A stretch of 44,776 bases of DNA from Anaeromicrobium sp. (GCF_025210435.1 NZ_JAOART010000018.1:1-44776); one strand, 5' to 3'; shown: positions 22,905-32,167, counted from the first letter of the stretch. The notes: generated by a model not told the origin, from the sequence alone. A program made the numbers and translations.

Positions 22905-25900
22905 TAAAGAGGATTCTCTTTATTTTAATATATAGGTCATCAAATAAAGTATAGACAACAGGTATAAATACCAATGTAAGTAGGGTGGATAGGGTTAACC
23001 CACAAACTACAACTGTTGCCATAGGAGCTTGAGTTTGACCACCTTCTCCTATTCCTAGTGCTAGGGGAATTAATCCTAGTACTGTAGTTAAAGTAGTCAT
23101 AATGATAGGCCTAAATCTTGTGTTACCAGCTTCTATTATGGCATCTTTTCTACTCATATCTCTATCACGTAATTGATTAATATAGTCTACTAAGACTATG
23201 GCATTGTTAACTACTATACCAGCTAACATTATGATTCCTATGAATGCTGGTACGGATAGGGGTCTATTTGTAACAAAGAGACCAATGAAACTACCAGACA
23301 AAGCAAAGGGAACGGATAGCATAACAGTAAATGGATGTAGCAATGATTCAAATTGAGATGCTAAAATCATATATATTAATACTATGGATAAAAGTAAAGC
23401 CATAAATAAGCTTTTGAAAGCTTCTGACCTATCTTCTTCCTCGCCAGTAAAGTCATACCTGTAGCCAGATGGGAAGTTATAACTATCTAATTTTTCTTCA
23501 ATATCTTTCGTTACAGATTTCAAATCACGTCCCTTTAATTGGGAAGATACGGTTACAGTTCTAATTTGGTTAAATCTTTTTATTTGAGTGGGAGCATTAG
23601 AATACTCTAAATGGGCTATTTGTCCAATAGGTACATTTTCTCCCTTTGGAGACTTTATTAGTATTTGTTTCATATTTTCAATAGATGATTTAAAGGTATC
23701 GTTAATGTATAAGTTAATGTCTATTTCTTCACCATTAGATTTAAAGGTAGTAGCCTTTAGACCATCTATGGAACCCTTTAGTGTAGTAGCTAATTGAGAT
23801 GCGGTAATACCATAAAAGGCTGCCCTTTTTCTATCAATTACTAATCTTACTTCTGGTTCACCATCTTCCGTATCTAATTTAACATCAGATGTACCAGGGA
23901 TACTCTTAACTATTTGTTCTACCTCATCACCAATATTTCTTAAGACATTTATGTCATCACCCTTAATTCTTAACTCTATAGGATAAGAAGCTGGCCCTCC
24001 CCCTTTCATTGAAGAGGATTCTGTTACAGTGATTTTAGCTCCTGGAATATTGGATAGCTTTTTTCTAATATCATATACTACATCCTTAGTTTCCCTTTCT
24101 CTATCCTTAGAATCCACAAGTTTTATAGATACGCTAGATTTATTAGAAGAACTAAAGGTCATATTAGGACTACCTGCAACGGTAGAAGTGATAATGTCCT
24201 TCTCTGGAATATGATCTACTATATTCTCCACATGGGTAACTACCTTATCAGCTTCCTCTAAAGTGGTTCCAAAGGGAAGTTCTATTTCTATAGACAGGGA
24301 ACCTTCATCTTCCTTAGGGAAGAATTCTCCACCTACCATTCCAACTAGGAAAAGGGATACTACTAATATGGTCACTCCTGATAAAACTATAGTTTTTCTA
24401 TGATTTAGTGCAAAATTTAATATTTTATTGTAAATTTTTAATAAGGTATCTATCAGTTTAGTAAAAAGGTCTAATATGTGACCTATGGATATACCCGTAT
24501 GTCTCCTTTTTTTAACTTCTCCAACCTTTAATATCTTAGAACTAAGCATGGGTACTATTGTTAGGGATATTACTAAGGATGATAAAAGTGAAAAAGTTAC
24601 AGTGAAAGATAATTGTTTAAATAGTATGGAAGTAAAACCTTCTACAAATACTATGGGTAAAAAAACTGCTATAGTAGTGGCTGTAGAAGCAAATACTGCC
24701 ATGGCAACTTCTTTAGCACCTACTATGGCCGAATCAATTCTAGAAAGGCCTTCTTCCCTTTTTCTATAGATACTTTCTAGTACAACAATTGAGTTATCCA
24801 CAAGCATACCTATACCTAATGCTAAACCACCTAGTGAAATTAAGTTTATACTTAAATCTCCAAAATACATTAGGGCAAAGGTGGATATTATGGATACGGG
24901 TATGGATATACCTATTACGAAGGTAGATCGTAAGTTTCTTAAGAATAAAAAGAGTACTATAACAGCTAAAGATCCGCCTGCTAGGGCTGTTTTAGATACA
25001 TTGTCTATGGACTTATTTATAAACTCTGATTGATCCATTCCCACTGTAATAGTTAAATTAGTATATGTATCTCTTACATTTGATACGGTTTGTAATACTT
25101 TTTTTGCAACCTGTACTGTGTTGGCTGTAGATTGCTTTTTTATGCTAATTCCTATGGATCCTTTGTTGTTTACCCTTGTTATACTTTCCTTATCCTTGTA
25201 GCCTAAAGTTACATAAGCCATATCAGAAAGGAATATATTTTCTCCACTTTTTAATAGGATAGGAATATCTTTTATATTATCTACAGATTGAAACTCCCCT
25301 GTAGTTCTTGCAATAAGTTCCTTTTCTCCTTTTTTTATCTTACCACCTGGCAAGTTTAAATTTTCAGCCATCAATATATTTTTTATGTCATCTAAAGTTA
25401 ATCCAAAACCTGATAACTTTTCTTGATCTATTATTATTTTAATTTCCTTTTCTACTTTACCCCTTAAATCAACAGAAGCTACCCCGTCTATTCTTTCAAA
25501 GTGTGATACTATTTCATCTTCCACTAGAGTTTGAAGTTTGCTCATTTCCATATCTCCATTAATTCCCATTTCAATAATTGGCTGGGAATTTGGATCGATT
25601 TTTAATACTAAGGGAGTAGATGCCCCGTCGGGTAGAATTCCCTTTATTAAATCAACCTTTTCCCTCATCTCAAGGGCTGCCATATCCATGTCTGTATTAT
25701 ATTCAAACTCAGCTACTACTAAGGAATTTCCTTCTTTTGTATAGGATGATACTTCCTTTAAATTACTAACAGTAGCTACAGATTGCTCCACCGGCTTGGT
25801 GATAAGTGTTTCTATTTCCTCAGGTCCAACGCCTTTATAATCTATGGATACTATGGCTACGGGAATATCCATATCTGGATATAAGTCTACGGGAAGCATT

Positions 25901-25989
25901 GTTAAAGAAACGGTACCTAATAAGATGGCTATAAACATGAACATTAGCGTGGTAACAGGTCTTTTAACACTTATTTTAGATAAATTCAT
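22882..25989 (-). CDS. RND-family efflux transporter (AcrB/SwrC type)
   Basis: Proton-driven efflux pump of the HAE-RND family, 1035 residues. It has the expected plan: TM1 at about 10-30 (RPVTTLMFMFIAILLG), a first extracytoplasmic loop, TM2-6 with GGLALGIGMLVDNSIVVLE, a second loop, and TM8-12 with IGIIMLAGIVVNNAIVLVDYIN. The tandem acidic membrane residues of RND pumps correspond to the VDNSIVVLE region. SwrC/YerP-like proteins in Firmicutes export toxic compounds or surfactants. The last residues (RHIQKIN) and TAG stop are encoded by the terminal repeat of element A3, so the native C-terminus has been altered. The gene starts 12 bp after the adaptor gene. Confidence 0.93.
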   Translation of the reverse strand: MNLSKISVKRPVTTLMFMFIAILLGTVSLTMLPVDLYPDMDIPVAIVSIDYKGVGPEEIETLITKPVEQSVATVSNLKEVSSYTKEGNSLVVAEFEYNTDMDMAALEMREKVDLIKGILPDGASTPLVLKIDPNSQPIIEMGINGDMEMSKLQTLVEDEIVSHFERIDGVASVDLRGKVEKEIKIIIDQEKLSGFGLTLDDIKNILMAENLNLPGGKIKKGEKELIARTTGEFQSVDNIKDIPILLKSGENIFLSDMAYVTLGYKDKESITRVNNKGSIGISIKKQSTANTVQVAKKVLQTVSNVRDTYTNLTITVGMDQSEFINKSIDNVSKTALAGGSLAVIVLFLFLRNLRSTFVIGISIPVSIISTFALMYFGDLSINLISLGGLALGIGMLVDNSIVVLESIYRKREEGLSRIDSAIVGAKEVAMAVFASTATTIAVFLPIVFVEGFTSILFKQLSFTVTFSLLSSLVISLTIVPMLSSKILKVGEVKKRRHTGISIGHILDLFTKLIDTLLKIYNKILNFALNHRKTIVLSGVTILVVSLFLVGMVGGEFFPKEDEGSLSIEIELPFGTTLEEADKVVTHVENIVDHIPEKDIITSTVAGSPNMTFSSSNKSSVSIKLVDSKDRERETKDVVYDIRKKLSNIPGAKITVTESSSMKGGGPASYPIELRIKGDDINVLRNIGDEVEQIVKSIPGTSDVKLDTEDGEPEVRLVIDRKRAAFYGITASQLATTLKGSIDGLKATTFKSNGEEIDINLYINDTFKSSIENMKQILIKSPKGENVPIGQIAHLEYSNAPTQIKRFNQIRTVTVSSQLKGRDLKSVTKDIEEKLDSYNFPSGYRYDFTGEEEDRSEAFKSLFMALLLSIVLIYMILASQFESLLHPFTVMLSVPFALSGSFIGLFVTNRPLSVPAFIGIIMLAGIVVNNAIVLVDYINQLRDRDMSRKDAIIEAGNTRFRPIIMTTLTTVLGLIPLALGIGEGGQTQAPMATVVVCGLTLSTLLTLVFIPVVYTLFDDLYIKIKRILFRHIQKIN

Positions 25990-26001
25990 AAAACCTCACC
26001 C

Positions 26002-27114
26002 CTATTTAATAACTTTTACTTGATTTCCATCTTCTAGATAGTTTTGTCCTTTCATAACTACTTCTTCATTTTCACTAAGACCATGGATAATTTCAACTAA
26101 AGTACCATTGTCTAAACCAACTTCTATGTCTTTCATATGAGCTCTATTATCTTTAATTACAAATACTACAGATTTGCCATCTTTTATAACTACAGCTTGA
26201 GATGGAATGGTTAAAATATTTTCCTTTTTGTCAGATGATACGACTATTTCTGCAAACATACCTGGCTTTACCAAGGAATCTTTATTTTCTATTGTAATCT
26301 GAATAGGATAAGTTAAATTATCCTTCCTTGGAGCAGGTGATATGGCATGTATAGTTCCCTTAAAGGGTTTTGTATCTACTGATTTGATAAATACATCTAC
26401 TAAGTCTCCCTTGTGTAGTTTGTTAACTAAATAGCCTGATACGGAAGTTTCTACCTTAACAGGATCTATATTGGATATGGAAACTACAGGGATGGAAGGT
26501 GATATACTTTCCCCCTTGCTAACATTAACGGATGTAATGAAACCTGAGATGGGAGCTGTAATGTTAGAATCTGAATAAGAATTTTGAACTTTAGTTAAAG
26601 TGGCTTGGCTTTGAAGAAGTTTTGCTTTAGCTAATTCTAAATTTGTGTCAGAGGATGCTAGTTCTGCTTCTTCTAATTCCCTTTTAGACAGGGCACCTTG
26701 TGAATATAATTCATTCATACGTTTATAGTTTGCTTTAGCCACCTTTATTTTTTCTAAAGTGTTGTTATAGCTTGCTAAAGCCATACTATAAGAAGCCTGC
26801 GCCTCTTCTAAAGCTGTTTTAAAATCTGTTTTTTCTAAAGATATTAATATATTTCCCTCTTTTACAAAATCTCCAATTTCCACATTCACATGTTGTACAA
26901 CGCCACCTACTTTAGATGAAATATCTGCTTCGTCTATGGCACTTATTTTTCCTGACAAAGCTGTTTGCAATGTGAAACTATTGGGAGCCACTAAACTGGT
27001 CTCCACATTAATTGGAGCCTCAGATGTGGCATTTGCACTTTTTTCCTTAGAACAACCTACCATTGAGAGGGACAGGATACAAACCATAATTAAAATTAAA
27101 TACCTTTTATTCAT
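26002..27114 (-). CDS. RND efflux adaptor (membrane fusion) lipoprotein
   Basis: HlyD/AcrA-type adaptor of 370 residues that works with the RND pump. Its lipoprotein signal peptide is MNKRYLILIMVCILSLSMVGC, with the lipidation Cys at 21. A lipoyl-like half (GGVVQHVNVEIGDFVKEGNILISLEKTDF) leads to a helical hairpin (about 95-165, ASYSMALASYNNTLEKIKVAK, ELYSQGALSKRELEEAELA). The second lipoyl half (APISGFITSVNVSKGESISP) and beta-barrel domains follow. ATG is preceded by GGGGG. It is the first gene of the efflux operon, under the promoter at 27168-27196 and the operator at 27136-27151. Confidence 0.92.
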   Translation of the reverse strand: MNKRYLILIMVCILSLSMVGCSKEKSANATSEAPINVETSLVAPNSFTLQTALSGKISAIDEADISSKVGGVVQHVNVEIGDFVKEGNILISLEKTDFKTALEEAQASYSMALASYNNTLEKIKVAKANYKRMNELYSQGALSKRELEEAELASSDTNLELAKAKLLQSQATLTKVQNSYSDSNITAPISGFITSVNVSKGESISPSIPVVSISNIDPVKVETSVSGYLVNKLHKGDLVDVFIKSVDTKPFKGTIHAISPAPRKDNLTYPIQITIENKDSLVKPGMFAEIVVSSDKKENILTIPSQAVVIKDGKSVVFVIKDNRAHMKDIEVGLDNGTLVEIIHGLSENEEVVMKGQNYLEDGNQVKVIK

Positions 27115-27135
27115 AAAATACCCCCATTTTTAAAA

Positions 27136-27151
27136 CTGACCAGCTGGTCAG
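27136..27151. promoter_or_regulatory. Probable TetR operator
   Basis: CTGACCAGCTGGTCAG is a perfect 16-bp palindrome between the efflux promoter and the adaptor start. It would begin about 10-25 bases into the transcript. A repressor here would block the operon; the TetR protein at 22130-22711 is the obvious candidate. Confidence 0.75.
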
Positions 27152-27167
27152 AAATGTCTACATAAAT

Positions 27168-27196
27168 ATTATATATTTCTAAATCCTTCATATCAA
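27168..27196 (-). promoter_or_regulatory. Sigma-A promoter of the efflux operon
   Basis: On the minus strand TTGATA (27191-27196) and TATAAT (27168-27173) are exactly 17 bp apart. This is the best promoter match in the window and lies just upstream of the palindrome. Confidence 0.75.
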
Positions 27197-27256
27197 GAAA
27201 ATATTTTAGTTTAAGCTGTACTATTTTGAGGTATTATTAAGTAGAGGTGATTGTTA

Positions 27257-27538
27257 GTGGTAATAGGAAGTTGTAATATGGAACTTTTAATATATGAAGT
27301 GAATTCCTTAAAGGAGAAAAGGCAAATATTAAAGAGTATAATAGGAAGGATTAAGTCTAGATTTAATGTTTCCATAGGAGAAGTGGGCTTAAATGATTTA
27401 TGGAGAAGGGCTGAGGTGGGAGTAGTTTGTGTTAGCACTAATACAAGGCATGCTCTACAGATGATAGATAAGGTAGTCGAGTTTATAGAGAATGATGGAA
27501 GAGTAGAAATTATTAGTTGCAATAGGGAAACACTATAG
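27257..27538 (+). CDS. ylxP: DUF503 family protein (YlxP-like)
   Basis: The product has about 93 residues. The DUF503 pattern is clear: VVIGSCNMELLIYEVNSLKEKR, then RFNVSIGEVGLNDLWRRAEVGVV. YlxP in other Firmicutes sits near infB/rbfA and is thought to help ribosome or RNA metabolism; its function is not settled. Here it is alone and divergent from the efflux operon. A TTG at 27251 is too close to GAGGTG (27244-27249), so the GTG at 27257 is preferred. Confidence 0.85.
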   Translation: MVIGSCNMELLIYEVNSLKEKRQILKSIIGRIKSRFNVSIGEVGLNDLWRRAEVGVVCVSTNTRHALQMIDKVVEFIENDGRVEIISCNRETL

Positions 27539-27545
27539 ATAATTA

Positions 27546-27776
27546 TAGATTTCTGGTGTATAAACTTGCTTTATGTGAGCCTATTTCAGGAAACTATTGA
27601 AAATCTTTTCCACCCAAGTCCTTGTCACAAGCGAAAGTGTGAATCTCCGTAGATAGGTTTATGTGTCATGCTCAAGTAGCATAGGATGTTGTGACGTTCC
27701 AGGGTTCCAAAAATTTTCAATAGTTTCCCTTATAGGCAACTTACTGTATAAAGAGAGCTTAGTGTTACGAAATCTA
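27546..27776 (+). mobile_element. Family B palindromic element, copy B3
   Basis: The element is 231 bp, TAGATTTCTGG to ACGAAATCTA, with TA on both sides. Its right end is identical over 12 bp to the IS630 right end at 477-488. The centre contains TTGTCACAAGCGAAAGTGTGA, a short hairpin, and GATGTTGTGACGTTCC. It starts 8 bp after the ylxP stop. Confidence 0.8.
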
Positions 27777-27778
27777 TA

Positions 27779-27826
27779 TAGATCTATCAATTGGCATGTA
27801 GCTTTATGTGTGCCTATTTCAGGTAA
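27779..27826 (+). mobile_element. Truncated family B fragment next to B3
   Basis: TAGATCTATCAATTGGCATG, then TAGCTTTATGTGTGCCTATT and TCAGGTAA, match the left arm of B1 (TAGCTTTATGTGAGCCTACTTCAGG). It begins at the TA that ends B3 and stops after about 48 bp. The likely history is insertion of B3 at the terminal TA of an older copy whose remainder was lost. Confidence 0.6.
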
Positions 27827-27868
27827 GGATTAGAATTGATAAATTTATGTAGAAAGGGTGAAGAATCA

Positions 27869-28516
27869 GTGAAGAAAAAACTATCTAAAAAAGACATGAA
27901 CATTGTTTTAAATAAATTAGAAAAATTATATCCAAATGCAGAATGTGAACTTGTTTACAATTCTCCCTTTGAATTGTTAATATCTACCATATTGGCGGCC
28001 CAGTGTACAGATGTGAGGGTGAATAAGGTTACTAGTGAGCTTTATAAGGAGTATAATACTCCTGAGAAAATATTAGAATTAAGTCAAGGGGAGTTGGAAA
28101 ACAAAATACGAAGTTGTGGTTTTTATTCTACAAAGTCTAAGAATATATTGGGAACATGTAAGCTCTTAATAGAAAATTATGATTCCCTAGTGCCAGATGA
28201 AAGGGATGAACTTATGAAGCTACCAGGTGTGGGAAGAAAAACTGCAAATGTGGTAATTAGTAATGCATACAATAAGCCAGCCTTTGCTGTAGACACCCAT
28301 GTGTTTAGAGTATCTAATAGAATCGGTTTAGCTAATGGAAAAAATGTAGATGAAACGGAAAAGGATCTTATGAAAAATATACCTAAAAATCTTTGGACAG
28401 ATACCCACCACAGGATAATTTTTTTAGGAAGAAGAATATGTAAAGCTAGAAGGCCCCTTTGTGAGGAATGCCCCTTAAAGGACGAGTGCCTTTATTATAA
28501 GGGAGAGGTAATATGA
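27869..28516 (+). CDS. nth: Endonuclease III (DNA glycosylase/AP lyase)
   Basis: Base-excision repair glycosylase for oxidised pyrimidines, about 215 residues. The helix-hairpin-helix LPGVGRKTANVV holds the catalytic Lys124, VDTHVFR holds Asp142, and the 4Fe-4S cluster cysteines are Cys191, 198, 201 and 207 (C-x6-C-x2-C-x5-C). The frame opens at TTG 27836. AAGGGTGA at 27854-27861 followed by GTG 27869 is the better start, and the extra N-terminal residues of the longer form do not look like family sequence. Repeat fragment B3' ends only about 40 bp upstream, so the promoter may lie within the repeats. Confidence 0.93.
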   Translation: MKKKLSKKDMNIVLNKLEKLYPNAECELVYNSPFELLISTILAAQCTDVRVNKVTSELYKEYNTPEKILELSQGELENKIRSCGFYSTKSKNILGTCKLLIENYDSLVPDERDELMKLPGVGRKTANVVISNAYNKPAFAVDTHVFRVSNRIGLANGKNVDETEKDLMKNIPKNLWTDTHHRIIFLGRRICKARRPLCEECPLKDECLYYKGEVI

Positions 28517-28676
28517 TTACATATGATCTTGAGTAAAAGTTGTATTTGATAAGATTAAACAAATTTTCCTTGTAAAAGATTACCTTTAAAATGCCTATTA
28601 GGAAAAATAAAGAAGGAAATTGTAAAATTATGAAGAATATATGTTAAGTATATTTAGTGATTGAGGTGTATAAGTA

Positions 28677-30539
28677 ATGATGGAAGAAGTTAAAGGAAAT
28701 GTAAATCCCCATGAGGTGGTCTTTGCCTTAGATATAGGTACTAAGAGTGTAGTGGGTATTGTAGGTAGAAAAACAGATGAAGAATTTGAAATAATAGATT
28801 ATGATATATTAAAACACCCATCAAGGGCCATGTACGATGGTCAAATTCATGATGTGGAAAAGGTGGCTAAAACTTGTAAGAAAGTAAAGGAAAATATTGA
28901 GGACAGATTAGGATTTCAATTAAAGTATGTATCCATAGCAGCTGCTGGTAGGGCTTTGAAGACCTATACAGTTAAAGTGGAAAAGGAAATAGACTTTGTT
29001 ACAAAAATAGATAAGTCAATTGTAGGGTCAATGGAAATTGAAGGGGTTCAAAGGGCTCAAGAGATCCTAGATTCTGAAAATAAAGATAAGTCATTAAAAT
29101 ATTATTGTGTAGGACATACGGTTGTAAACTATTATTTAGATGATAACATAATGACTTCACTAATTGATCATAAGGGAAGTAAAATTAGTGCTGAAATAAT
29201 AGCTACTTTTTTACCTTATGTGGTTGTAGATAGTTTGTATACGGTAATGAATAAGATAAATCTTGAAGTTAAAAGTCTAACTCTAGAGCCTATAGCGGCC
29301 ATGAATGTGGCCATACCGGAAAAATTAAGATTATTAAACATTTGCCTAGTGGATATAGGAGCAGGTACATCGGATATTGTCCTTACTAAAGATGGGAATG
29401 TGGTGGCCTACGCCATGGCTTCTGTGGCAGGGGATGAAATAACTGAGACTTTAGCTAAAGAGTTTTTGTTAGACTTTAATATGGGAGAGGAACTCAAAAT
29501 TCAGCTAAATAAAAAGAATATGCATACCTTTTCAGATATAGTTGGTATTGAGTATACCTTGACTACAGAAGAAATATTAGAACGAATAAAAGGTAGTGTA
29601 GAAAATTTAGCAGATAATATTGCTAAGAATATATTAAAGTACAATAAAAAGGCTCCTAGTGCGGTTTTTTGTATAGGAGGGGGAAGTCAAATTCCTTTAT
29701 TAACAGAATTTTTAGCACAAAAGTTAGACCTAAGACCTGAGAGGGTAGTTGTTAGGGGAACTGAAATTCTTCATAAGGTGAAAGTTAATTATGATGAATT
29801 AGGAGGACCAGAATTTATAACACCAATAGGTATAGGAACTATAGGAGATAGTATTCGAAAGGATTTAATTAAGATAACCTTTAATAATAACCTATTTGAA
29901 ATGTTTAAGACTAAAACTATGAAAGTATCAGATGTACTCATAAAGGCAGGCTTTTCTCCAAATAAACTAATAAGTAAGAGGGGAAAAAACATAGAAGTAT
30001 TTCTAGGTGATGAAAGGCACATTATAAGTGGTCAAATTGGAGAAAGTGCAAAAATTTATTTAAATGGTAAAGAAGTGGCCATAGATGCAGAAGTATCAGA
30101 TAAAGATGTAATTCTAGTAAAGGAAGCACTGTCAGGAAAGGATGGTACTAGCACCTTAAGAGATTTTATTCATAAACTAGAGGTAGATGAGGAGAGAATA
30201 AAGGATATTAGGGTAAATGATGAAAAATGTGAACTGTCCCATATTCTTAAAAATAAGGATAGAATACATGTGGAATTATTTGAGAGTACCACAATAAACG
30301 AAAGTACTAAAGAGAATAAGGAAGGTTCTTTGGAAAAAAAAACTACTAAGGTATATGTGAATAATAGGGAGATAAATATAAAAAAAGATGAAAATCCTAT
30401 TTTTATAGATATATTTGATTATATAGATTTTGATAGAAGTAGGGTAAAGGGAAAATTAATAATGAAAATAAATGATGAAAAGGGAAGTTTTACAGATGAA
30501 CTAAATGAAAATGACCAGGTACAAATATATTGGGAATGA
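28677..30539 (+). CDS. FtsA/PilM-like actin-fold ATPase with C-terminal extension
   Basis: 620 residues. The first about 395 form an FtsA-type actin-fold ATPase: DIGTKSVVGIVG (phosphate 1), YVSIAAAGRALKTY (SHS2-like region), CLVDIGAGTSDIV (phosphate 2) and FCIGGGSQIPLLTEFLA (adenosine). The remaining about 220 residues hold repeated small beta-rich units ending in short 'V.V/I.W' strands (KIYLNGKEVAID, IRVNDEKCELSHILKNKDRI, VYVNNREINIKKDENP). They have the look of ubiquitin-like or TGS folds. The usual FtsA C-terminal membrane helix is missing. Similar long FtsA-like proteins occur in Clostridia outside the dcw cluster. A role in envelope or cell-shape organisation is inferred. ATG at 28677 or 28680 follows GAGGTG. 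Confidence 0.75.
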   Translation: MMEEVKGNVNPHEVVFALDIGTKSVVGIVGRKTDEEFEIIDYDILKHPSRAMYDGQIHDVEKVAKTCKKVKENIEDRLGFQLKYVSIAAAGRALKTYTVKVEKEIDFVTKIDKSIVGSMEIEGVQRAQEILDSENKDKSLKYYCVGHTVVNYYLDDNIMTSLIDHKGSKISAEIIATFLPYVVVDSLYTVMNKINLEVKSLTLEPIAAMNVAIPEKLRLLNICLVDIGAGTSDIVLTKDGNVVAYAMASVAGDEITETLAKEFLLDFNMGEELKIQLNKKNMHTFSDIVGIEYTLTTEEILERIKGSVENLADNIAKNILKYNKKAPSAVFCIGGGSQIPLLTEFLAQKLDLRPERVVVRGTEILHKVKVNYDELGGPEFITPIGIGTIGDSIRKDLIKITFNNNLFEMFKTKTMKVSDVLIKAGFSPNKLISKRGKNIEVFLGDERHIISGQIGESAKIYLNGKEVAIDAEVSDKDVILVKEALSGKDGTSTLRDFIHKLEVDEERIKDIRVNDEKCELSHILKNKDRIHVELFESTTINESTKENKEGSLEKKTTKVYVNNREINIKKDENPIFIDIFDYIDFDRSRVKGKLIMKINDEKGSFTDELNENDQVQIYWE

Positions 30540-30556
30540 TATGGTAAAAAAGGTAG

Positions 30557-30579
30557 AGGAGAGAACAACGTTCTCTCCT
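30557..30579 (+). terminator. Hairpin after the FtsA-like gene, probable terminator
   Basis: AGGAGAGAAC and GTTCTCTCCT pair perfectly around AAC. There is no T-run behind it (TAAAATC), so it may instead protect the 3' end of the message. The rest of 30580-30755 holds the promoter of the next gene. Confidence 0.5.
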
Positions 30580-30672
30580 AAAATCAAGAGGGAGAAAATA
30601 GTTTGTTTGACTCTTTGTCCAGTACAATATATTCATGTACTAGATAGGTGTTCCTATATATTGACAAAAGAC

Positions 30673-30702
30673 TTGAATTATTGGGTCAATTAGTAATATA
30701 AT
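30673..30702 (+). promoter_or_regulatory. Probable sigma-A promoter of the VanW gene
   Basis: TTGAAT at 30673-30678 and TATAAT at 30697-30702 are separated by 18 bp, about 55 bp before the TTG start. A TTGACA at 30661-30666 has no -10 at suitable distance. Confidence 0.5.
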
Positions 30703-30755
30703 AATATTTTGAAAAATAAAATATTATTGGAGAGTTGTGATCAGGAGGGGGAAGG

Positions 30756-32165
30756 TTGGAAGATAAAAAGCAGGAAGTTAAAGGTGGTATTTTAATTGTA
30801 TTTTTAGTATTTTTAGTTACTACAACAGGTATAATGTTATTTATGTTGTCTGGAGATACCATATATAGGGGAGTAAGGATAGAGAATGTAGATGTAGGAA
30901 GTCTAACTAAAAATGAAGCTAGAAGTTTATTGAAGGAAAAATTACAAAATGCCATAGACGAAAAGAAAATAGAACTTAAATATAATGATGAAAGTTGGGT
31001 TATTTCTGGAATAGACATTGAATATGGATATGATTATGATGGGGCCATAAAAAGGGCATATGAATTAGGTAGGGAAGGAAACCCTTTTAAGAGAATAGAA
31101 AAAATTATTGGGTTATATAAAAACAAGGAAGATGTAGATTTAGAGACTACATATAATAATGAAAAACTAAGTAATATATTGATTCACATTGAAAAAAATA
31201 TAAACAAAGATCCTGTAGATGCAAGTATGCATAGGGAAAAGGGACAGTTTATTATAGTCGGAGAAAAACTAGCTTTCCAGTTAGATCGTGAAGAAACAGA
31301 AAAAGTAATTAATGATAAACTAAAGGAAAACTCAAATAATATGGTTATTCCTTTAGTTATAAAAACTGTTAACCCCCGCATTACTAAGGAAGACTTAGGT
31401 CAAATAAAGGATTTGATAGGATACTATGTTACTAGATTTAATAGGGGAAAAGTACAAAGAAGTAGTAATATTAAAAGAGCAGGAATATCTATTAATGGGA
31501 TCATATTAATGCCTAATGATGAATTTTCATTTAATGATTCGGTAGGTCCAAGAACTATAGAAAGAGGATATAAACCGGCCCCTGTCATATTAAATGGTGA
31601 ATTGATAGAAGGTATAGGTGGAGGTATTTGTCAAGTATCTAGTACTTTATATAATGCAGTCTTAATGAGTGGTCTAGAAATTATAGAAAGATATAATCAT
31701 TCTATTCCATCTACCTATGTGGGGAAGGGAAGAGATGCTACCGTTTCCTATGGAGTATTAGATTTTAAATTTAGAAATAATTTAGCTTATCCCATATATA
31801 TAGAATCCTATACAAGTAGAAATCAAATGATAGTAAGAATATATGGAAAAAAAACAGATAATAGTATAACAAAGATTAAAACCCATTTAGATGAAATACA
31901 GAATATGCCTGTAGAAACAAAGTATGATAATAATTTAATCCAAGGTACTGAAAAAATAGAAAAAAAGGGTAGAAATGGGTATAAAATTAGTACTTATAGA
32001 ATAATTTATAAAGACGGAAAGATAATTAAAAATGAAAGAATATCAAAAGATTATTATAGGCCAAGTAAGCAAATAATCATAAAGGGAACAAAGGTCGTTT
32101 CAAATGAAGAACATAAAGAAGTAGATAATGAAGGTGTAGACCCTGAACAAACTATACAAAACTAA
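30756..32165 (+). CDS. VanW-family protein with peptidoglycan-binding (PG_binding_4) region
   Basis: 469 residues. One membrane segment at about 10-32 (GILIVFLVFLVTTTGIMLFM) is followed by two repeat-like extracytoplasmic domains of PG_binding_4 type ('G..V..ldvgglt..eA...L' seen as VRIENVDVGSLTKNEARSLL). The VanW domain (about 230-370) contains FSFNDSVGPRTIERGYKPAP, GGICQVSSTLYNAV and NHSIPSTYVGKGRDATV. Such proteins are common in Clostridia. They are envelope proteins of unsettled function, and a link to vancomycin resistance is only historical. The TTG start at 30756 follows AGGAGGGGG. A terminator follows. Confidence 0.87.
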   Translation: MEDKKQEVKGGILIVFLVFLVTTTGIMLFMLSGDTIYRGVRIENVDVGSLTKNEARSLLKEKLQNAIDEKKIELKYNDESWVISGIDIEYGYDYDGAIKRAYELGREGNPFKRIEKIIGLYKNKEDVDLETTYNNEKLSNILIHIEKNINKDPVDASMHREKGQFIIVGEKLAFQLDREETEKVINDKLKENSNNMVIPLVIKTVNPRITKEDLGQIKDLIGYYVTRFNRGKVQRSSNIKRAGISINGIILMPNDEFSFNDSVGPRTIERGYKPAPVILNGELIEGIGGGICQVSSTLYNAVLMSGLEIIERYNHSIPSTYVGKGRDATVSYGVLDFKFRNNLAYPIYIESYTSRNQMIVRIYGKKTDNSITKIKTHLDEIQNMPVETKYDNNLIQGTEKIEKKGRNGYKISTYRIIYKDGKIIKNERISKDYYRPSKQIIIKGTKVVSNEEHKEVDNEGVDPEQTIQN

Positions 32166-32167
32166 GG

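Noticed and set aside
30661-30666. TTGACA as -35 of the VanW promoter
   Set aside because: No -10 sequence lies 16-18 bp downstream; TTGAAT at 30673 pairs better with TATAAT at 30697.
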